DNA from: Phallusia mammillata
Taxonomy: Eukaryota > Chordata > Ascidiacea > Phlebobranchia > Ascidiidae
Assembly (NCBI GenBank): GCA_003260075.1
Contig: QLIY01000090.1
Span: forward strand, 52,482-116,481
Direction of reading: 5' to 3'
Length of the DNA: 64,000 nucleotides
Positions 36,332-48,477 of the stretch are shown here, piece after piece. Numbering within the stretch: the first letter of the stretch is position 1; each line of letters begins with the position of its first letter. The notes beneath the pieces were generated by a model, which saw nothing but the letters and a program-made list of their open reading frames with translations, ran no database searches and was not told the origin of the DNA. The translations under genes and the position numbers were made by a program.

Positions 36332-36879
36332 CTGCGGGCCTTATGTACGACGGCAGCAGTGGGATGATGGTATCACCCCAGGCGCCCCATATTAACCCCT
36401 ATTACAACCATATGCCGCCCCACATGTACCCTAACCCACAGGTCAATTATCCAGAATACCCTCCACATCAAATGGTGTACTACCCTCCTCAGATACACCA
36501 CGGGATGATTCAGTACATGACTTCTGTCAGCAGTGGCTCGGGTAGCTCAGTTTCTAAGTCCTTCCCGTTTGTTGATGGCGGTGCACCTACCATGGAGCAA
36601 CTAAGCACTGTTTCTGTAAACTCAGACGACCCCAAGACCTTTCCTCCGAGGCGACCAAACAGGGTGTGCGGTTATCCTGCTTCGCCTGCACAACAGGTTG
36701 AATCACGGCCTCCGGCAGCGGTGGATAATTTGGACAGCGAAGTTAACCCAAGACACAATTTGTTCAAGAATCTGTGCGGTCTATTCCCGCGTGTTATAGT
36801 CGAGAAAGTAATGGGTGAACACCCGGAGATGCGGGAGCCAAAACGACTGATTAAACTCTGTCTCGGCGAAGAAAATTAG
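33187..36879 (+). CDS. ZC3H12: ZC3H12 / Regnase (MCPIP) family endoribonuclease
   Basis: Eight coding exons join in frame: 33187-33981, 34101-34226, 34296-34477, 34555-34694, 35012-35246, 35324-35430, 35502-35719 and 35791-36879 (TAG); 963 residues as drawn. An in-frame TAG at 33178 fixes the first usable ATG. Residues about 248-300 form the UBA-like helical region. The NYN/PIN nuclease follows: VIDGSNVAM (Asp361), CYDDRF (Asp445/446), TDGIIVSND (Asp457, Asp464), matching the family's acidic metal site. A CCCH finger C-x5-C-x5-C-x3-H uses Cys526, 532, 538 and His542. A Gln/Met/Pro/His-rich linker leads to a conserved C-terminal helical domain ([19 protein letters not shown]). Regnases cleave stem-loops in 3'UTRs of immune mRNAs. 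The single-gene state does not resolve which vertebrate paralogue (A-D) it equals. Thirty-one consecutive GGG glycine codons (residues 751-781) are almost certainly an assembly gap. Confidence 0.95.
36237..36331. other. 95-G run inside ZC3H12 exon 8, probable assembly gap
   Basis: It reads as 31 GGG codons between ...GPP and AAGLMYDG. No synonymous glycine codon interrupts it, unlike the mixed codons of the neighbouring polyQ (caacaacagcagcag). Because the length is a placeholder, the true linker length and sequence here are unknown. Confidence 0.75.
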
Positions 36880-39800
36880 CGACAGTGTGGTGCGAGATGC
36901 TATTGGTGCTGGAATGGGTAAGACTTAAACGTCTGCACGTTCGTATGTGTTGGGGCGGCCGCCCTATAATTTCTTGTCAACGTGTATTTCTATTGCATGT
37001 ATGTTCGCTCTACCCCGCACACACACATTATATATTGCTACTTGGCGCTTTTTGTCCCTCTTCTATTTCCGCGAAGCAGTGCTGGTTACAGCAACTCAAA
37101 CCCAATTGCAGGCTGTGTAGATGTACACGAAAACGCTTTGGATAACCACAAAATAGCGGTTGTAGAGCTGGCCAATAAGGGCGCCTTGCTTATATGCAAA
37201 TTATGTAATCTAGCTGTGTCCCGTTTCCTCTGTGTTTTGCGTGTGTGCCTCCAAACGCGGCATGTCTAGCACACACACACACATGCGCATACAACATGCA
37301 ATGCTTACCAACAGGCAAACATACAGTGCCTGGTAACACAGTTTTCCAACTCAGACCCGAATGATAACCAGTTACAAACTAAATCTTTTTAAACCTAAAA
37401 AAATCGGTTTGGCGAACTTGAGAAGCTGAAATTTAAGGTTAGAGTATCCAGCGTTCCCAATTGAAGCGTAAAGTGACGTCAATCGATCACTTCCGGTTGT
37501 TGTTCCTCAACGTCACGCAACCTTCCGGTGTTCCGAAGTCGGGGCGTGGCTGTGACGTACTTACTGTTTGTTACGTCACGTAGCGCATCCTGACATGCGT
37601 AAATTTGTTACGGTTGTCGAACTTGTGACGTGGCGATACGCTTGAAAGCCCTCAAGTATTTGTAACTCGTCGAGGACGTTCAGTTGGTATTTGCGATCTG
37701 TCGAAATGTTAAGTTTGCGAACCAGGATGGATAAATAACAACGGTATTTTCGTTGTCGATGCGTAAACCTACTTTGTACGCAGAGCAATGAATCAAAAAT
37801 CCGCTCGCTTGGTTCAGAATGCGAGGCACAAACTTAGATGCAAATACAATCACAAGACGGTCTCTTAGTCCAACCGCCTTAGGCACTGGGACAGCGAAAG
37901 CATTTGTACAGCAGATAAGGCCTCACGTTTGTAGGCCTATGAAGCATAATCTCCTATTTCTCAATACTGTTATCTCGCTCTTGGCGTGCGTGTTGTTTGT
38001 AAACTAGACGGCGAAGATTTCTTTGTCAGATTACAACTTTGATGATCACGTTTTGCTCTGCGCCCAATTAAAATTCCGCTCCGTTTTGCAGTTTCTGCCA
38101 TTTCTGCACGAACTTGGTTGCGTAATTGACACAATTGAACCCAAACATACGTGCTTCGCCCTTCCTTGTTAAACAAACAATATGTCGTTTGTTGCCGTCG
38201 ACAAACCCGTCTGTGACATCACAGTAGCCATCGCATGCGAAGTTGGGTTACTGGACTTTCCAATATCAACTGTTGACCCGGGTAATATCGTGAACTGCAT
38301 GGCAGAACGTTCTAGCGACTGTCCTTTGCATTTCATGCCGTCATATCCATACGTGCCGAAGCACGCTATGCAAATGTCGTTGTTTCCATCGATGTTTGAT
38401 CCACCCTGAAGTCACGCCACCGTTTCCTACGGCACGACCGCACGGCCACCGTATCAGGTTTTTGTTCCCCTTCAAAGTTTCGGGCTGTTTTTTGCTACAA
38501 CAACGTGACCTAAGGTTTGGTGTAATCGTCTGGCGGTGTTACCTTACCGTATTGCATAACTCCGTGGTGATTTCCAAACGCCATAAGAGAACCACAGCGC
38601 ATAGCAGAGTTATAACCAAACACAAAGCATAAAAGTTGGCACAACAAGACATGCCAGATCGGTTATCTGGTGGCCGTCCTCTACGGATAAAAGCCGACGC
38701 GACGAAACCCACGCCAAATTGGATGATTTCGACGCGCACACGGAGCGAGATTTCATGCAATCTGTGAGTAGCCTTGGGCATTAACGACCTTCGTTAAGTT
38801 CCATCGGACTGTATAGCAGAGGTACGCGTTGTGTGTGTCGTGCCAAAAACGTTGTCGTGTGGTCAGAAGTAATTGCCGCTTTACATTCGGTCAGAAGTCC
38901 AACAGCACCGTGTTTTACGCCGATTCAACTCGTTTTTTTCGCGACCGCTCAGAAAATTTAACGTCGCTTTGGGCTATTTCACCTGTCCCGACAAACACCT
39001 TGGTAACAACGTCATAGTTAACTCGTTCGACCCCCTGCTGCTCGCGCGAAGCTCCACAACCGTTTGTGACGTCATCGACGCACGATCGGACGAACGTTTG
39101 AATCGACTTAGAATCGTGACCGATGGCTTGCTGCTCCCCTGTGTGTTTAGCAGGAGCTCGAAAGGCCGTCGTGTGTTCACTTGTCACGACTTGGGACCAA
39201 AAAGCGGAGCATACGCTATCGGGCCTCTGCTGAGACGGCGGGCTTGTGTTTTTTGCTTGCTCTTCGATTTCTATGGCGTATTCGAAAAGCGCTGACGAAA
39301 TTACGGCACGCAACGCGTACAAAACATCCTTGTTACCTTTCATGCGATGTGTAACTTGATCACGAATGCTCATGTATGGCGCATATTACGCAATACGCAA
39401 CGAATAGAAACTCTGGCGAAAAATCAATATATTGCGCAACATTTTAATTAAATCCACACTACCAGTCGTGGCATTTTAGCTGCTGGGTTCCTTTGCTGTT
39501 TTGCGTGTATTTAAGATTGTGAGTAGCCAGCAATGCTGCCCTTTTCGGCCCCCAACAAGCAGTGGGTCGTTCGTATCCCCTTTACCCACCATTCTGCAGT
39601 GTGTGTTTTATTTATTGCCCCTTCCTAACCCCAAAAATCGCTTAACGTGCTTGGCGCGACAATGCGTATTGGTCTTAACAATCACGGTTGCAAAGTTACG
39701 CAACGAATTTACTGGTACATTGGTTTTTGCAATGTCTTATGTACATAGTCTCTCCCTTTTAACGTCCTATTAATATTATTATTATTGTTGTTATTCCTGT

Positions 39801-40205
39801 AATATTGCTTTATACTTGTGTTATGCTTTTTCTCTGTGTTGCGAAATTGTACTGTACATTCTTGGCGTCAATAGCAATGGCTTGACCGGTCGTTTCACAT
39901 CGATTGGTGCGTATTTCTTTGTTTGTTCTTTATGTGGTCGCGCTCGATAATCGATTAGATCGCGCGCGTGCAAGTTCATTCACTTCCCTTTGTTCAGATT
40001 TCGTTTTCTTTTGTGTGCGTCCCGTTGCCAGTAGCAACAGGGTGAAGCCCCAAAACCAAATGTGTTCTTAAATTGCGATCGCCACACTTAAGGGCGCTTT
40101 TTATGTTTGTTTGTTTCAACTTTGTTCGTTCAACGCGACTTTTTTCGCCGCCCCCTTTTCTTTTTTAAATGTTTTTCTTCTTTTCCTGCAAAACGTAAAA
40201 ATAAA
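36880..40205 (+). other. Probable long 3'UTR / flank of ZC3H12, CpG-richer, with open frames on both strands
   Basis: The first plausible AATAAA followed by a T-rich context is at 40200-40205, giving a 3'UTR of about 3.3 kb if the gene runs that far. 37440-39380 is clearly richer in CpG than the rest of the window and carries overlapping open frames: 38915-39373 minus (152 aa, starts MSIRDQVTHRM), 38539-38781 minus (80 aa, hydrophobic segment FYALCLVITLLCAVVLLW) and 38873-39295 plus (140 aa). None resembles a known family. An antisense gene, conserved UTR or promoter island are all possible. CRE palindromes lie at 37474-37481 and 39067-39074; CA repeats near 37018 and 37268. Confidence 0.35.
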
Positions 40206-41913
40206 CGAAAAAATTTCGGAAATGTACCTGTTTTTTTTCAGAATATAGCAAAATCATAGTGCGCCAGGCCTATTAAAGGCGTTGTACCGAATCAGCTGAT
40301 TTCCCAAGCATTCCCATGTGGCAAAGCACAGTCAAGAAAATCTAGTCTGCGGTGGGATTCGGGCTGATCCCAGTATGCATATGTTCATCTTAGCAGAATA
40401 TAGCAAGTGTTTAAAAAAACAAATTTTCTCAAAAACGGAAATGCAAAATAAGTAGTAAATATTGCGAAATTCAACAGAAAACCTACATCATGTGTTCTGA
40501 CGCAATAACAACAACACACGATGTGTAACATAACACCATGGACAAAATCACATCTGGAGACATTGTAAAGGGAAATGGAAGGGTTCAGATTTCTTTTCTA
40601 GTTTAAGAAGTGATTCTAAAACACATTGATCTCTGGCATAACAAAAATACTGTATAGGAGGAGCTACTAAACAAAGCGACAACTGTCATTTGTAGTCAAT
40701 TTCGTAAACGCATGTGAAACACAGACAAAAAATGCTTTTGTTTATCTTATGACTGTGCCTTTGTTTTTGTTCCCAAGGGGTGGCTATGTTATGTACACGT
40801 TGTGTAACTTTCCCAGACGTAATAGTAATAACCAAATAAAGTAGTCCAAAGAAATGTTCCAATTGGCTGCTGTGTTACATGATATTGTGAAAACAAACAG
40901 ACACCTTAGTAACAATAACTTTCCTTAACTAAAGTTGTAATGTTAACTGCCAATGTTTAAGGCATAACAACTATAAAAATGTTAACTTGAAACAAGGTGT
41001 GTCATGTTTTAAACAACTAAATGTAACCAAATCATTAGCACCAAGTCATTTGTGGTGCACATCTTACGTGTTTTGGTTTGTTTTGTTCAAGTGTTCGACC
41101 TTATTGTCTTGAATTAGATACCACAATCATGTAATTTGTCCAGTAATACACTTCATTTTGAGTCGCAAAAAACGATTTGGACATACCATCTTAGATTTTT
41201 TTTTCTGAGTCTGTAACAACTGGACGAAAAACGGGCTTAATATTTTTAGGCGAAACCGACAGGTCAATCCAAAAACGTATGGGGCCAAATGTTACAAGCA
41301 GAAACAGTCCAATTTTTACTCCGCGTGTTCCGGTCTAAATCATGAAGGCAACCAAAAATCGCCACGTCGTGAATGACCACCCATCCAACGTGGCAGAAGC
41401 GCTCAATATTCGTACCCTTTATGCTAAGCACTACTGCAAAATGGAACGGCTTGCGTGCGAACGTCTATGTATTCGTGCACGATTCAGTTCTACATGTTCT
41501 GTACTCTGGCAAAAATACCTCGCAATTGCGTATGTGGGCTCCCATTTCCAAAGATAGATTAAGGGGACGTTTCTGTTCGTTACGAAAACTGCTGACATTG
41601 ATTGCACTATATCATAGTTTTGATGAATGTGGAAAATTGTATGTAAATCATGTGCACGCATGTTGTATGTATGTATTTGAATGTGAAATTTCATGTGAAT
41701 TTTGGCTGCCAAACACAGACGCACATTTTGGCGACACGGAATTTGATGTTTGCCCGGAACATTGATCGACACAACAGGACAATTTAAATGTAAATTGATG
41801 TCGATGTGTTAAAATCGATTTTCCAAACTGTATGTAAATTTGTCTACCTCTACCGTGCGTCGAATTCACAGTAGACTTATATAGCGACAGAAATATGGGA
41901 CTTTTTGAAATCA
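40206..41913. other. Intergenic, nothing recognised
   Basis: Overlapping frames at 41342-41772 on both strands match nothing. No terminal repeats identified. Confidence 0.45.

Positions 41914-41979
<66 letters not shown>
41914..41979. other. 66-G run, probable sized assembly gap
   Basis: Sixty-six G with no duplication across it. Spurious polyglycine (+) and polyproline (-) frames cross it. Confidence 0.65.
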
Positions 41980-41980
<1 letters not shown>

Positions 41981-42283
41981 ATTGGCAACAGTGATGGTAA
42001 AAATGTCTTCAACATACCTTACTATATACAGGCTTATATTTAAGTCGTTTCTGGGCCTGTTGAAATTAGAAATTAAATATGAATGAGGAGAATTTAATGC
42101 GAGGTTTCCATCAACAATAGAACAAAGGGGGGGGGGTATTGGCAACAGTGATGGTAAAAATGTCTTCAACATACCTTACGATATACAAGCTTATATTTAA
42201 GTCGTTTCTGGGCCTGTTGAAATTCGAAATTAAAGATGAATGAGGAGAATTTAATGCGAGGTTTCCATCAACAATAGAACAAA
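41981..42283. other. 146-bp duplication around a ten-G assembly gap
   Basis: 41981-42126 and 42138-42283 are equal in length with about four substitutions (for example tactatatacagg/tacgatatacaag), separated by ten G (42127-42136) and one t. The first copy is a complete mini-contig between two G gaps. Confidence 0.8.
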
Positions 42284-42349
42284 CTTTACAAAATATACTA
42301 AAAGTAATTTATTTACAAACACAACCGCCGGAGTACTTGTGTATGTTAA

Positions 42350-42561
42350 ATACATCATACAGACGTTTCAACAATCGCTGTTGTCATCATCAGTAGTTTA
42401 GTAAAGTTCAATTCCCGAAATAAACTACAAGTAAAATGAGTAGTTTCGTTGGGGGGGGGGATACATCATACAAACGTTTCAACAATCGCTGTTGTCATCA
42501 TCAGTAGTTTAGGAAAGTTCAATTCCCGAAATAAACTACAAGTAAAATGAGTAGTTTCGTT
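42350..42561. other. 101-bp duplication around a ten-G assembly gap
   Basis: 42350-42450 and 42461-42561 differ at two positions (cagacg/caaacg and agtaaag/aggaaag) and are separated by exactly ten G (42451-42460). Confidence 0.8.
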
Positions 42562-43948
42562 TCGACAAGCCGAAAAACATTTTGATGGTGGGCGTCTGTT
42601 TTTGAAACATCGTTAAGTGTGGGGTCAACTCGGATACAACCAGCGGTTACCAGTTCTGTTCTGCGTCATTTACAGAACATGCCGACGAGAGAGGCCTGAA
42701 CAAGACGAGCTCGAGTCAAAACAGGCGATGCTGTACTTTGGCGCATTACATAAAGACGAAAATAGCGTCTCACCTTATGGGAAGATTTGGGTTTGCTTGT
42801 TATGGAGTTATATCCGATGAGTTAACGTTACATGTCGTGTCAGCCTGGCCCGAAAATAAACAGTTAACGCGATGAGATAAGGCCTTTGGTTACACGATTC
42901 TGCAAGCGACTTTGGCCGATACGCAGTTTATAACCTTTGTGATAGTTTAACAACGGTTCCATCAAAACAAGAGAAACGTTATTCGAATCTTGTAACGAAC
43001 TAAGGCGTTTTCTTAAAAGTGAAAAATCGTGATATTTTCTGGAACGGTAAAAAGACCCTTCGTGATATCTCATATATGTGCAAAATATGCTGAATCACGT
43101 TTACTTTCTGGCTTCAAGAACATTTTTGATTGTGATTCAGCGTTTTTATCTTCCCCATTTAGACAAGACAAAAACATGAAAAAAACACCGCTAGGGTTAC
43201 TAGGCCTGCTTTAAATCAATCAACAACACGTTCAAGATGTAAAATTTTCAACCGTAAACAATGTTTTACTTCTGTTAGGGATTGCAAAACTTTCTTTGTG
43301 CTTGTAAAATTGAAAACTTATTACGTGAAGGATTTGAATTTTGTCGGACAATGTTTATCAACATTATGATCCCTAAATTTGTCTTTACAGCCTTTCTCTT
43401 AACCCTAATGAAAACTATGATTTAATTTTTTTAATGATTTTGCTATCGGACCCCCGAAATAGAGCACAATGACCCCCTTTATCATTAAATAGCAACATTA
43501 GTTTGCAAATTTGATTAGATAAGAACCTAATTTCTCAATACCAGCTACAAATCGAAAGTTAAAAACAACGAAACCAAATCATCAAAAAACTCTATAAAAG
43601 TTATTTTCTTTGCGATTGTTATGCTACAACTTCACAAGTGACATTTTTGTCAATTGTTGACAAAGTCAAAACAGGAATTATGTCATTTTTCTCTTTTTTT
43701 ATTTATTTCTATTAAAAACTATTAGTTTGCCGCTCAAAAACGCCAAAAAGAAAAGAAAAAGCTTCCAGCTAACAACCTAAATCTAATCATTCAGTGATTT
43801 TATGTCAGGTGACTACGGAGTCGCTTAATAGGGGATCTACCCACGCTGTGATAAATCAACGGCAGTAGAAAAATTTACGAGAAAGTTCGGACCGTAACAT
43901 GCCGATTCATACCACAAGAAAAGTTTCCAACAAAAAACGAACAAAAAC
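42562..43948. other. Intergenic, nothing recognised
   Basis: AT-rich DNA with short unsupported frames only. Confidence 0.5.
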
Positions 43949-44017
43949 AGAAAAGAGTGAGAAGGTGAGAGAAAGAGAGAAGAGAGAGAGAGGAAGATAG
44001 AAGAGAGAGGAAGATAG
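43949..44017. repeat. Imperfect GA microsatellite
   Basis: Purine-only stretches dominated by gaga with aggaagataga interruptions repeated twice. The pyrimidine-rich frame on the other strand (43837-44055) is low complexity. Confidence 0.85.
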
Positions 44018-45077
44018 ACAGGCAAAACACTTCCGGGAAGCAAAATACACCGCAAATTTGCTACTAAGAATCGAACAGGTCATTGCCTGGCAGGGTCACG
44101 CCAGCTCAACCGTTCTTAAGAGCTGGTAAACATACCAAGCTAATCCCGAGGCATCGGCTGCACGTCGAACTTCGGTAATCTTATCAATAAAAACGCCTCG
44201 GACCGTTCGCGAAAGTCTCGCGATTTTTCGCGTTTTCGAATTTTTCTTCTTCGATTGTTGCCGCCCCCGTAAGCCGTTGTGACGTCATTGAAGGTTGTGT
44301 TTAGCTCACAACACGCGGTAATAATTGTGGGATGGATGCGAAAGAACGAAACACATTCCTGGAAGTGTGATTGCAAATCATTGGTACCGCGTCGCTGCAA
44401 GGTCACAGGATCAACTTTGCTGGGAAAATTCGAATTTAATTCATCGATTTCCTGGGAACCCGAAGCGACAACGCCAACCGCAGAATTGCTTTTTAATTTT
44501 ACGACAGTTGGACAAAACATCCACTAAATGTGCAACTTGGTAGACGAAATGTTTTGTTCGTTTTTTGTATGTTCTGATATTGGTTTTATATTTCCGTTTG
44601 AAAATCACGTGTTAAGAAAAACACAACTGCCATAGTGCTTGTGTTTATCGCTATTATTATCATAAATACAAAAACGCTTTTTGACAGTTCTGCTATTATT
44701 ACAGCTACTTTCCATGCGGTTTTCCAGTGCTTCAAACTTCAAGAAAAATATGTTTGTTTTACTTGGCAAGTATTTCAGCTAACCTTGTTTCAAGAATCAA
44801 CCGGTTTGATGGGCACATGTATTTTTTTCAAAAGAGAAAATGATGTTATCCAGTATCAGCAAGATCGTACGCATTAGCAAAGCAGTTTACATATCAATTA
44901 TCACTTACGGATATGATATGCATACAAACTGGCAGTTTCCAAATTCGAGGAACGATCTGTTGCCACTATACGCATGTGGTAGGCAACTGTAACTCAACCG
45001 ATTGCGAAATAAAACTCGTTGTTTGAATTACTTTACCAATGCGACACACGAACATGCTTTTTGAAACACATAGTATA
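44018..45077. other. CpG-richer block with open frames on both strands, no family match
   Basis: 44140-44520 minus encodes 126 aa with a basic stretch (NNRRRKIRKREKSRDFRERS); an opposing + frame covers 44279-44527. A CRE palindrome is at 44280-44287. Neither frame shows splice-joined neighbours that I can support. It could be a single exon of an unrecognised gene or a regulatory block. Confidence 0.25.
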
Positions 45078-45085
45078 TAATGAAA

Positions 45086-45390
45086 CAGGGGTGGACAACC
45101 TGCGACCCGCGGGAACATGCGGCCCTTGATTAAAGGTTGTTCGGCCCGCAGAGATGCTTGGATTTTAAATAACTGCTAAACGAGTCCAACTATTATAATT
45201 TTTGAGCAGATTAATGCGCCCGATTCTATTTTTCTGCGACCAGGCAATATGTGGCTAGAATTAAATGCAAATTTTACTTGTAGTTAAGCATATTTGGTAA
45301 GCAACAAAGTAAAATTACCACAGGTGCGGCCCGCGATCTAATTTTGGAAATTGTATTTGGCCCCACAGTATCAAAGGTCGCCCACCCCTG
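45086..45390. mobile_element. hAT MITE (CAGGGGTGGACAACC ends), copy 1
   Basis: Begins caggggtggacaacctgcg and ends aaaggtcgcccacccctg. Flanks taatgaaa and caataaaa agree at 6 of 8 positions. Its interior (aggcaatatgtggctagaat, ttgtagttaagcatatttgg) recurs as reverse complement in the copy at 56210. Confidence 0.8.
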
Positions 45391-46894
45391 CAATAAAACG
45401 AGGTGTTTTGTATCTTTATGCCATTGTCTCCCAATTTGGTTAAACCACGGAAGCAATATGCTTATGAATACAATAAAAAAATACAAAACGTCGTTAATCT
45501 CCGATTCAATACATCGTAATACCTTACTTAGTTTTTGTGATGAAGCATATAAAATGGGGTGCTATGTTCGAAACGACAAGAAAATTTCCTATTGGCAGTG
45601 TGTTTACCAATACCCTATAATTTTGGTAGCAAAGGCCGCGTTTGTGCTAATGTTATTGGTTATATAATATCTGACAAGGCCTTTATCTCAACTTCCAATT
45701 CGCAGACTTAAATCAGTGGGAGAATGGTTTTCGAAGAGTTCGAGACCATTCTATAAACAGAGATCATTTCTTGTTTTTATCATTAAAGGCAAACTATCTG
45801 CTTTCATGACTTTAAAGCGGTTCTTGGTTATTGAAAGCTTGGTTATATAAAGTTCCACAACTAAAGCTGCTGGCCGTTTCAGCAAGAACATTGGAAACGA
45901 AATCAATAGAAAGAATCACGCATCGACGATTTGTGTAACAGATTTACCCAGTTTTTAACTCTTCTTTCTGGGAAAGTATTGTAATACTGTTTACTATTTT
46001 GTCATGTTTTTTAGCATGTTTACCCGATAAAAAATTATCTTTTCCAAAGTAATATTTGTTACCACATTCCTTTCCAAAGTAATAATTGTTACCACATTTG
46101 TGGCGTTGGAATTTAGGATGTGATTAGGTGGTAAGTGAGCAACAAATACTTTGAACAATTAGTGTAAAACGCATTCTTTCAGTTTCGGCACAGCCACCAA
46201 TGAATATCAAGACCTTTGATCAGAACTTGAATCGCCAAAAGGAATCTGACGAGAAAGTTGGCGACGCATTTCTGCTGATCAGCTCACTTGAAAGCGAGAT
46301 GATTAATCTTGTTTCGGTCGCGCGAAAGGACTGTTGGAAACTTCAAAGTCAAGGAAACTAATTCCAGCAACACAGAATGGCTTGTCTCAGAAGGGAAGTG
46401 GCACTTTCTCTTTCACCTGTGTTGTTTTTATTGACGGCTGTATTCCGTTGGTTAATCGTTCACGCACGTTTGGGTGTTTGTTGATGAGTGAAGTCATATG
46501 AATAAGCGTTGCCTGCTAATTGCGTGCAGTGATTGTTGGTGCACAAAACGCCAGGAAAATATACTTGCAAACATTGAACACTAAACTTAATGAGACGTTT
46601 GACCAAAAACAAAACTGCCAGGGAACTTGTATGCGGTGAATACATCATGTTGCTGATGTTTCAACTTTTTCTGTTGTGATGGTCAATAGAAAATGCTATT
46701 ATAGCTTATACCTTATGCCAAGTTTAGAGCACGTCAACAGAAAAGGTGATCAATGACGCAAGCAATAACGCCATAATATTTAAACAGAAAATAACGTAGT
46801 AGCCTACTTCCTGACATATTAGGTATTAATATAGCTTTTATAGAATAACCATAGCATGTTAAAAATTGAGATACTTCTGTAAACGTTTTAAGCA
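45391..46894. other. Intergenic, nothing recognised
   Basis: A frame at 45344-45667 begins inside the hAT element and is a shadow. A short direct repeat ttccaaagtaat(a/t)... occurs at about 46043 and 46072. Confidence 0.45.
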
Positions 46895-46965
46895 AGTTGA
46901 GTTACCATAAAGCTCACTTAGATTCGTAAGGTTAGCGGTTCTAATCCCCTCTTTGCATTGCATTT
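46895..46965 (+). repeat. Possible tRNA-like SINE relic
   Basis: ggttctaatcccc (46937-46949) fits a Pol III B box, preceded by agctcacttagattcgtaaggttagc resembling the anticodon half of a tRNA. A box and tail not identified. Weak. Confidence 0.25.
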
Positions 46966-47950
46966 TTTTAACCCCGACATTTTAAACTAATTTAATAAAC
47001 AATCACTATAAATCAAAAAATCTAATATTTAAAAACAAAACATCTTGTTGGCAGATTTCTTACATGTTTTTTTAAGTTGGACTGCAATCACGACTTAGAA
47101 TACTGGAATGAAACGAAGCGATACTAAATGTATTTTTTTGTAAACCAGGGGTGTTAGCGGGCTTGATATTTCGGCTTATACCTGATTTTTTGGATAGTTT
47201 GAAAGCCCGAATTAGACCGGAAAATTAGATTTACGAAGGTTAAATTGAGACACAATTATTATTACGCAGTGTAAAGACCTAATCAAGTACCATTGAAACC
47301 GTCAGCGCGATCCCGACTCAAAAAGCCCGCACAGACACAAAACTCTGATAATGGCAATATCATATTCCAAACGCTATAACCGCTTAGATTTAAATGATAC
47401 TCGGTCGCCAATCCAATGACCGCAAAAATGCAAATTTGCAATCGTATTCTTACGTCAAGACTCGGCAATAAACCCGCAGAATTCGATGGGTCCCCAAATA
47501 TACTAACGTCACATTGCCACTTATGACGCAATAATGTGCAGAATTCTGCAGACATGGCTTTTTTGGCAAATTAGCTAGCGCGGGCGCATTTGACTGGCAT
47601 TCCCTACATTTTGTCGTCACTGGATATTAACATGTAAGTTTTTTTTAAATGAACGATTTGCATACAGCGACATCAGGCAAGACGGTTATGCCAATTCGAG
47701 AACGTCTTTCCCGTCTTCAGACGCGAGCCATCTGTTTCGTCACAAAACGTTATTAGGTTAACACGTCAGTTTTTTGCTTGATTTTTTTAGCTGAAAATTT
47801 AGGGTTACCTTGGAAAGTGGTTTTACAGAGCACAGACCTGTCTTTGAACAAGCGCTACACGTTATCAAAATCTCGATAAATAACCACGTTATATGTTAGT
47901 GTAATGTTCAATGTGGCTATGCGTTTAACATTCGTTTTCATTCTCGATTT
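46966..47950. other. Intergenic, nothing recognised
   Basis: Near 47151-47215 a short gcgggctt...gcccgaatta segment may be a degenerate piece of the gcccgaaccc element family. Otherwise plain DNA. Confidence 0.4.
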
Positions 47951-48070
47951 ATTGTCCAATTTGATTCTTAGTTCAATGTTCAAATTGATTCTTAATACAA
48001 TGTTTAATTTGGTTCTTAGTACAATGTTCAATTCGATTGTTGGTTTAATGTTTAATTTGATCCCTAGTTC
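47951..48070. repeat. 24-bp minisatellite, five units, open on both strands
   Basis: Five units of exactly 24 bp start at 47951, 47975, 47999, 48023 and 48047 (consensus aatgttcaatttgattctta + gttc). Because 24 is a multiple of three, the minus strand reads as an 8-residue repeat such as LNIVLRTK inside an 87-codon frame (47855-48118). Coding status is unproven; the open frame may just follow from the period. Confidence 0.85.
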
Positions 48071-48477
48071 AATGTCCAGAGTACGTTTGTTGTGCCAAAG
48101 TCCTGAACATTGTTTCACATTGTAATACTTATGAACAACTCAGTTACGCTTAAAACAGACCAACGGGATTAAGTAGTGGTTCAATAACACACTTTGGATA
48201 ATCATTAGCAAACATACGCAGCACAAAAAAGCGATGACATAGTCGATAACGAAGTATACGGCCAACACCGGTCTGTAAAAAGACGACATAAGGCACAACC
48301 CATAGTTCACCAATAAGCTGTCACACTTATATTCAAATTAATAACAGCTTAACAGTAAAGAATAGGGATGTAATAAACTGTGTGTGGACTACTTCAACTG
48401 GAACTGAACTGTTATATTCAAAGTAGTCCGCGCATAATAAATAAAGAGCGGGTGGCGAAATCATATGGTTTTGTATT
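48071..48477. other. Intergenic, nothing recognised
   Basis: Contains ggactacttcaa...ttcaaagtagtcc (about 48387-48429), a short imperfect inverted repeat. No genes. Confidence 0.45.

Noticed and set aside
41648-42172. 174-codon minus-strand frame with a polyproline stretch
   Set aside because: Runs through two G-run gaps and a duplicated contig end, so the frame is an artefact.
44140-44520. 126-codon minus-strand frame with a basic segment
   Set aside because: An opposing frame of 82 codons overlaps it, and no domain or neighbouring exon could be found.
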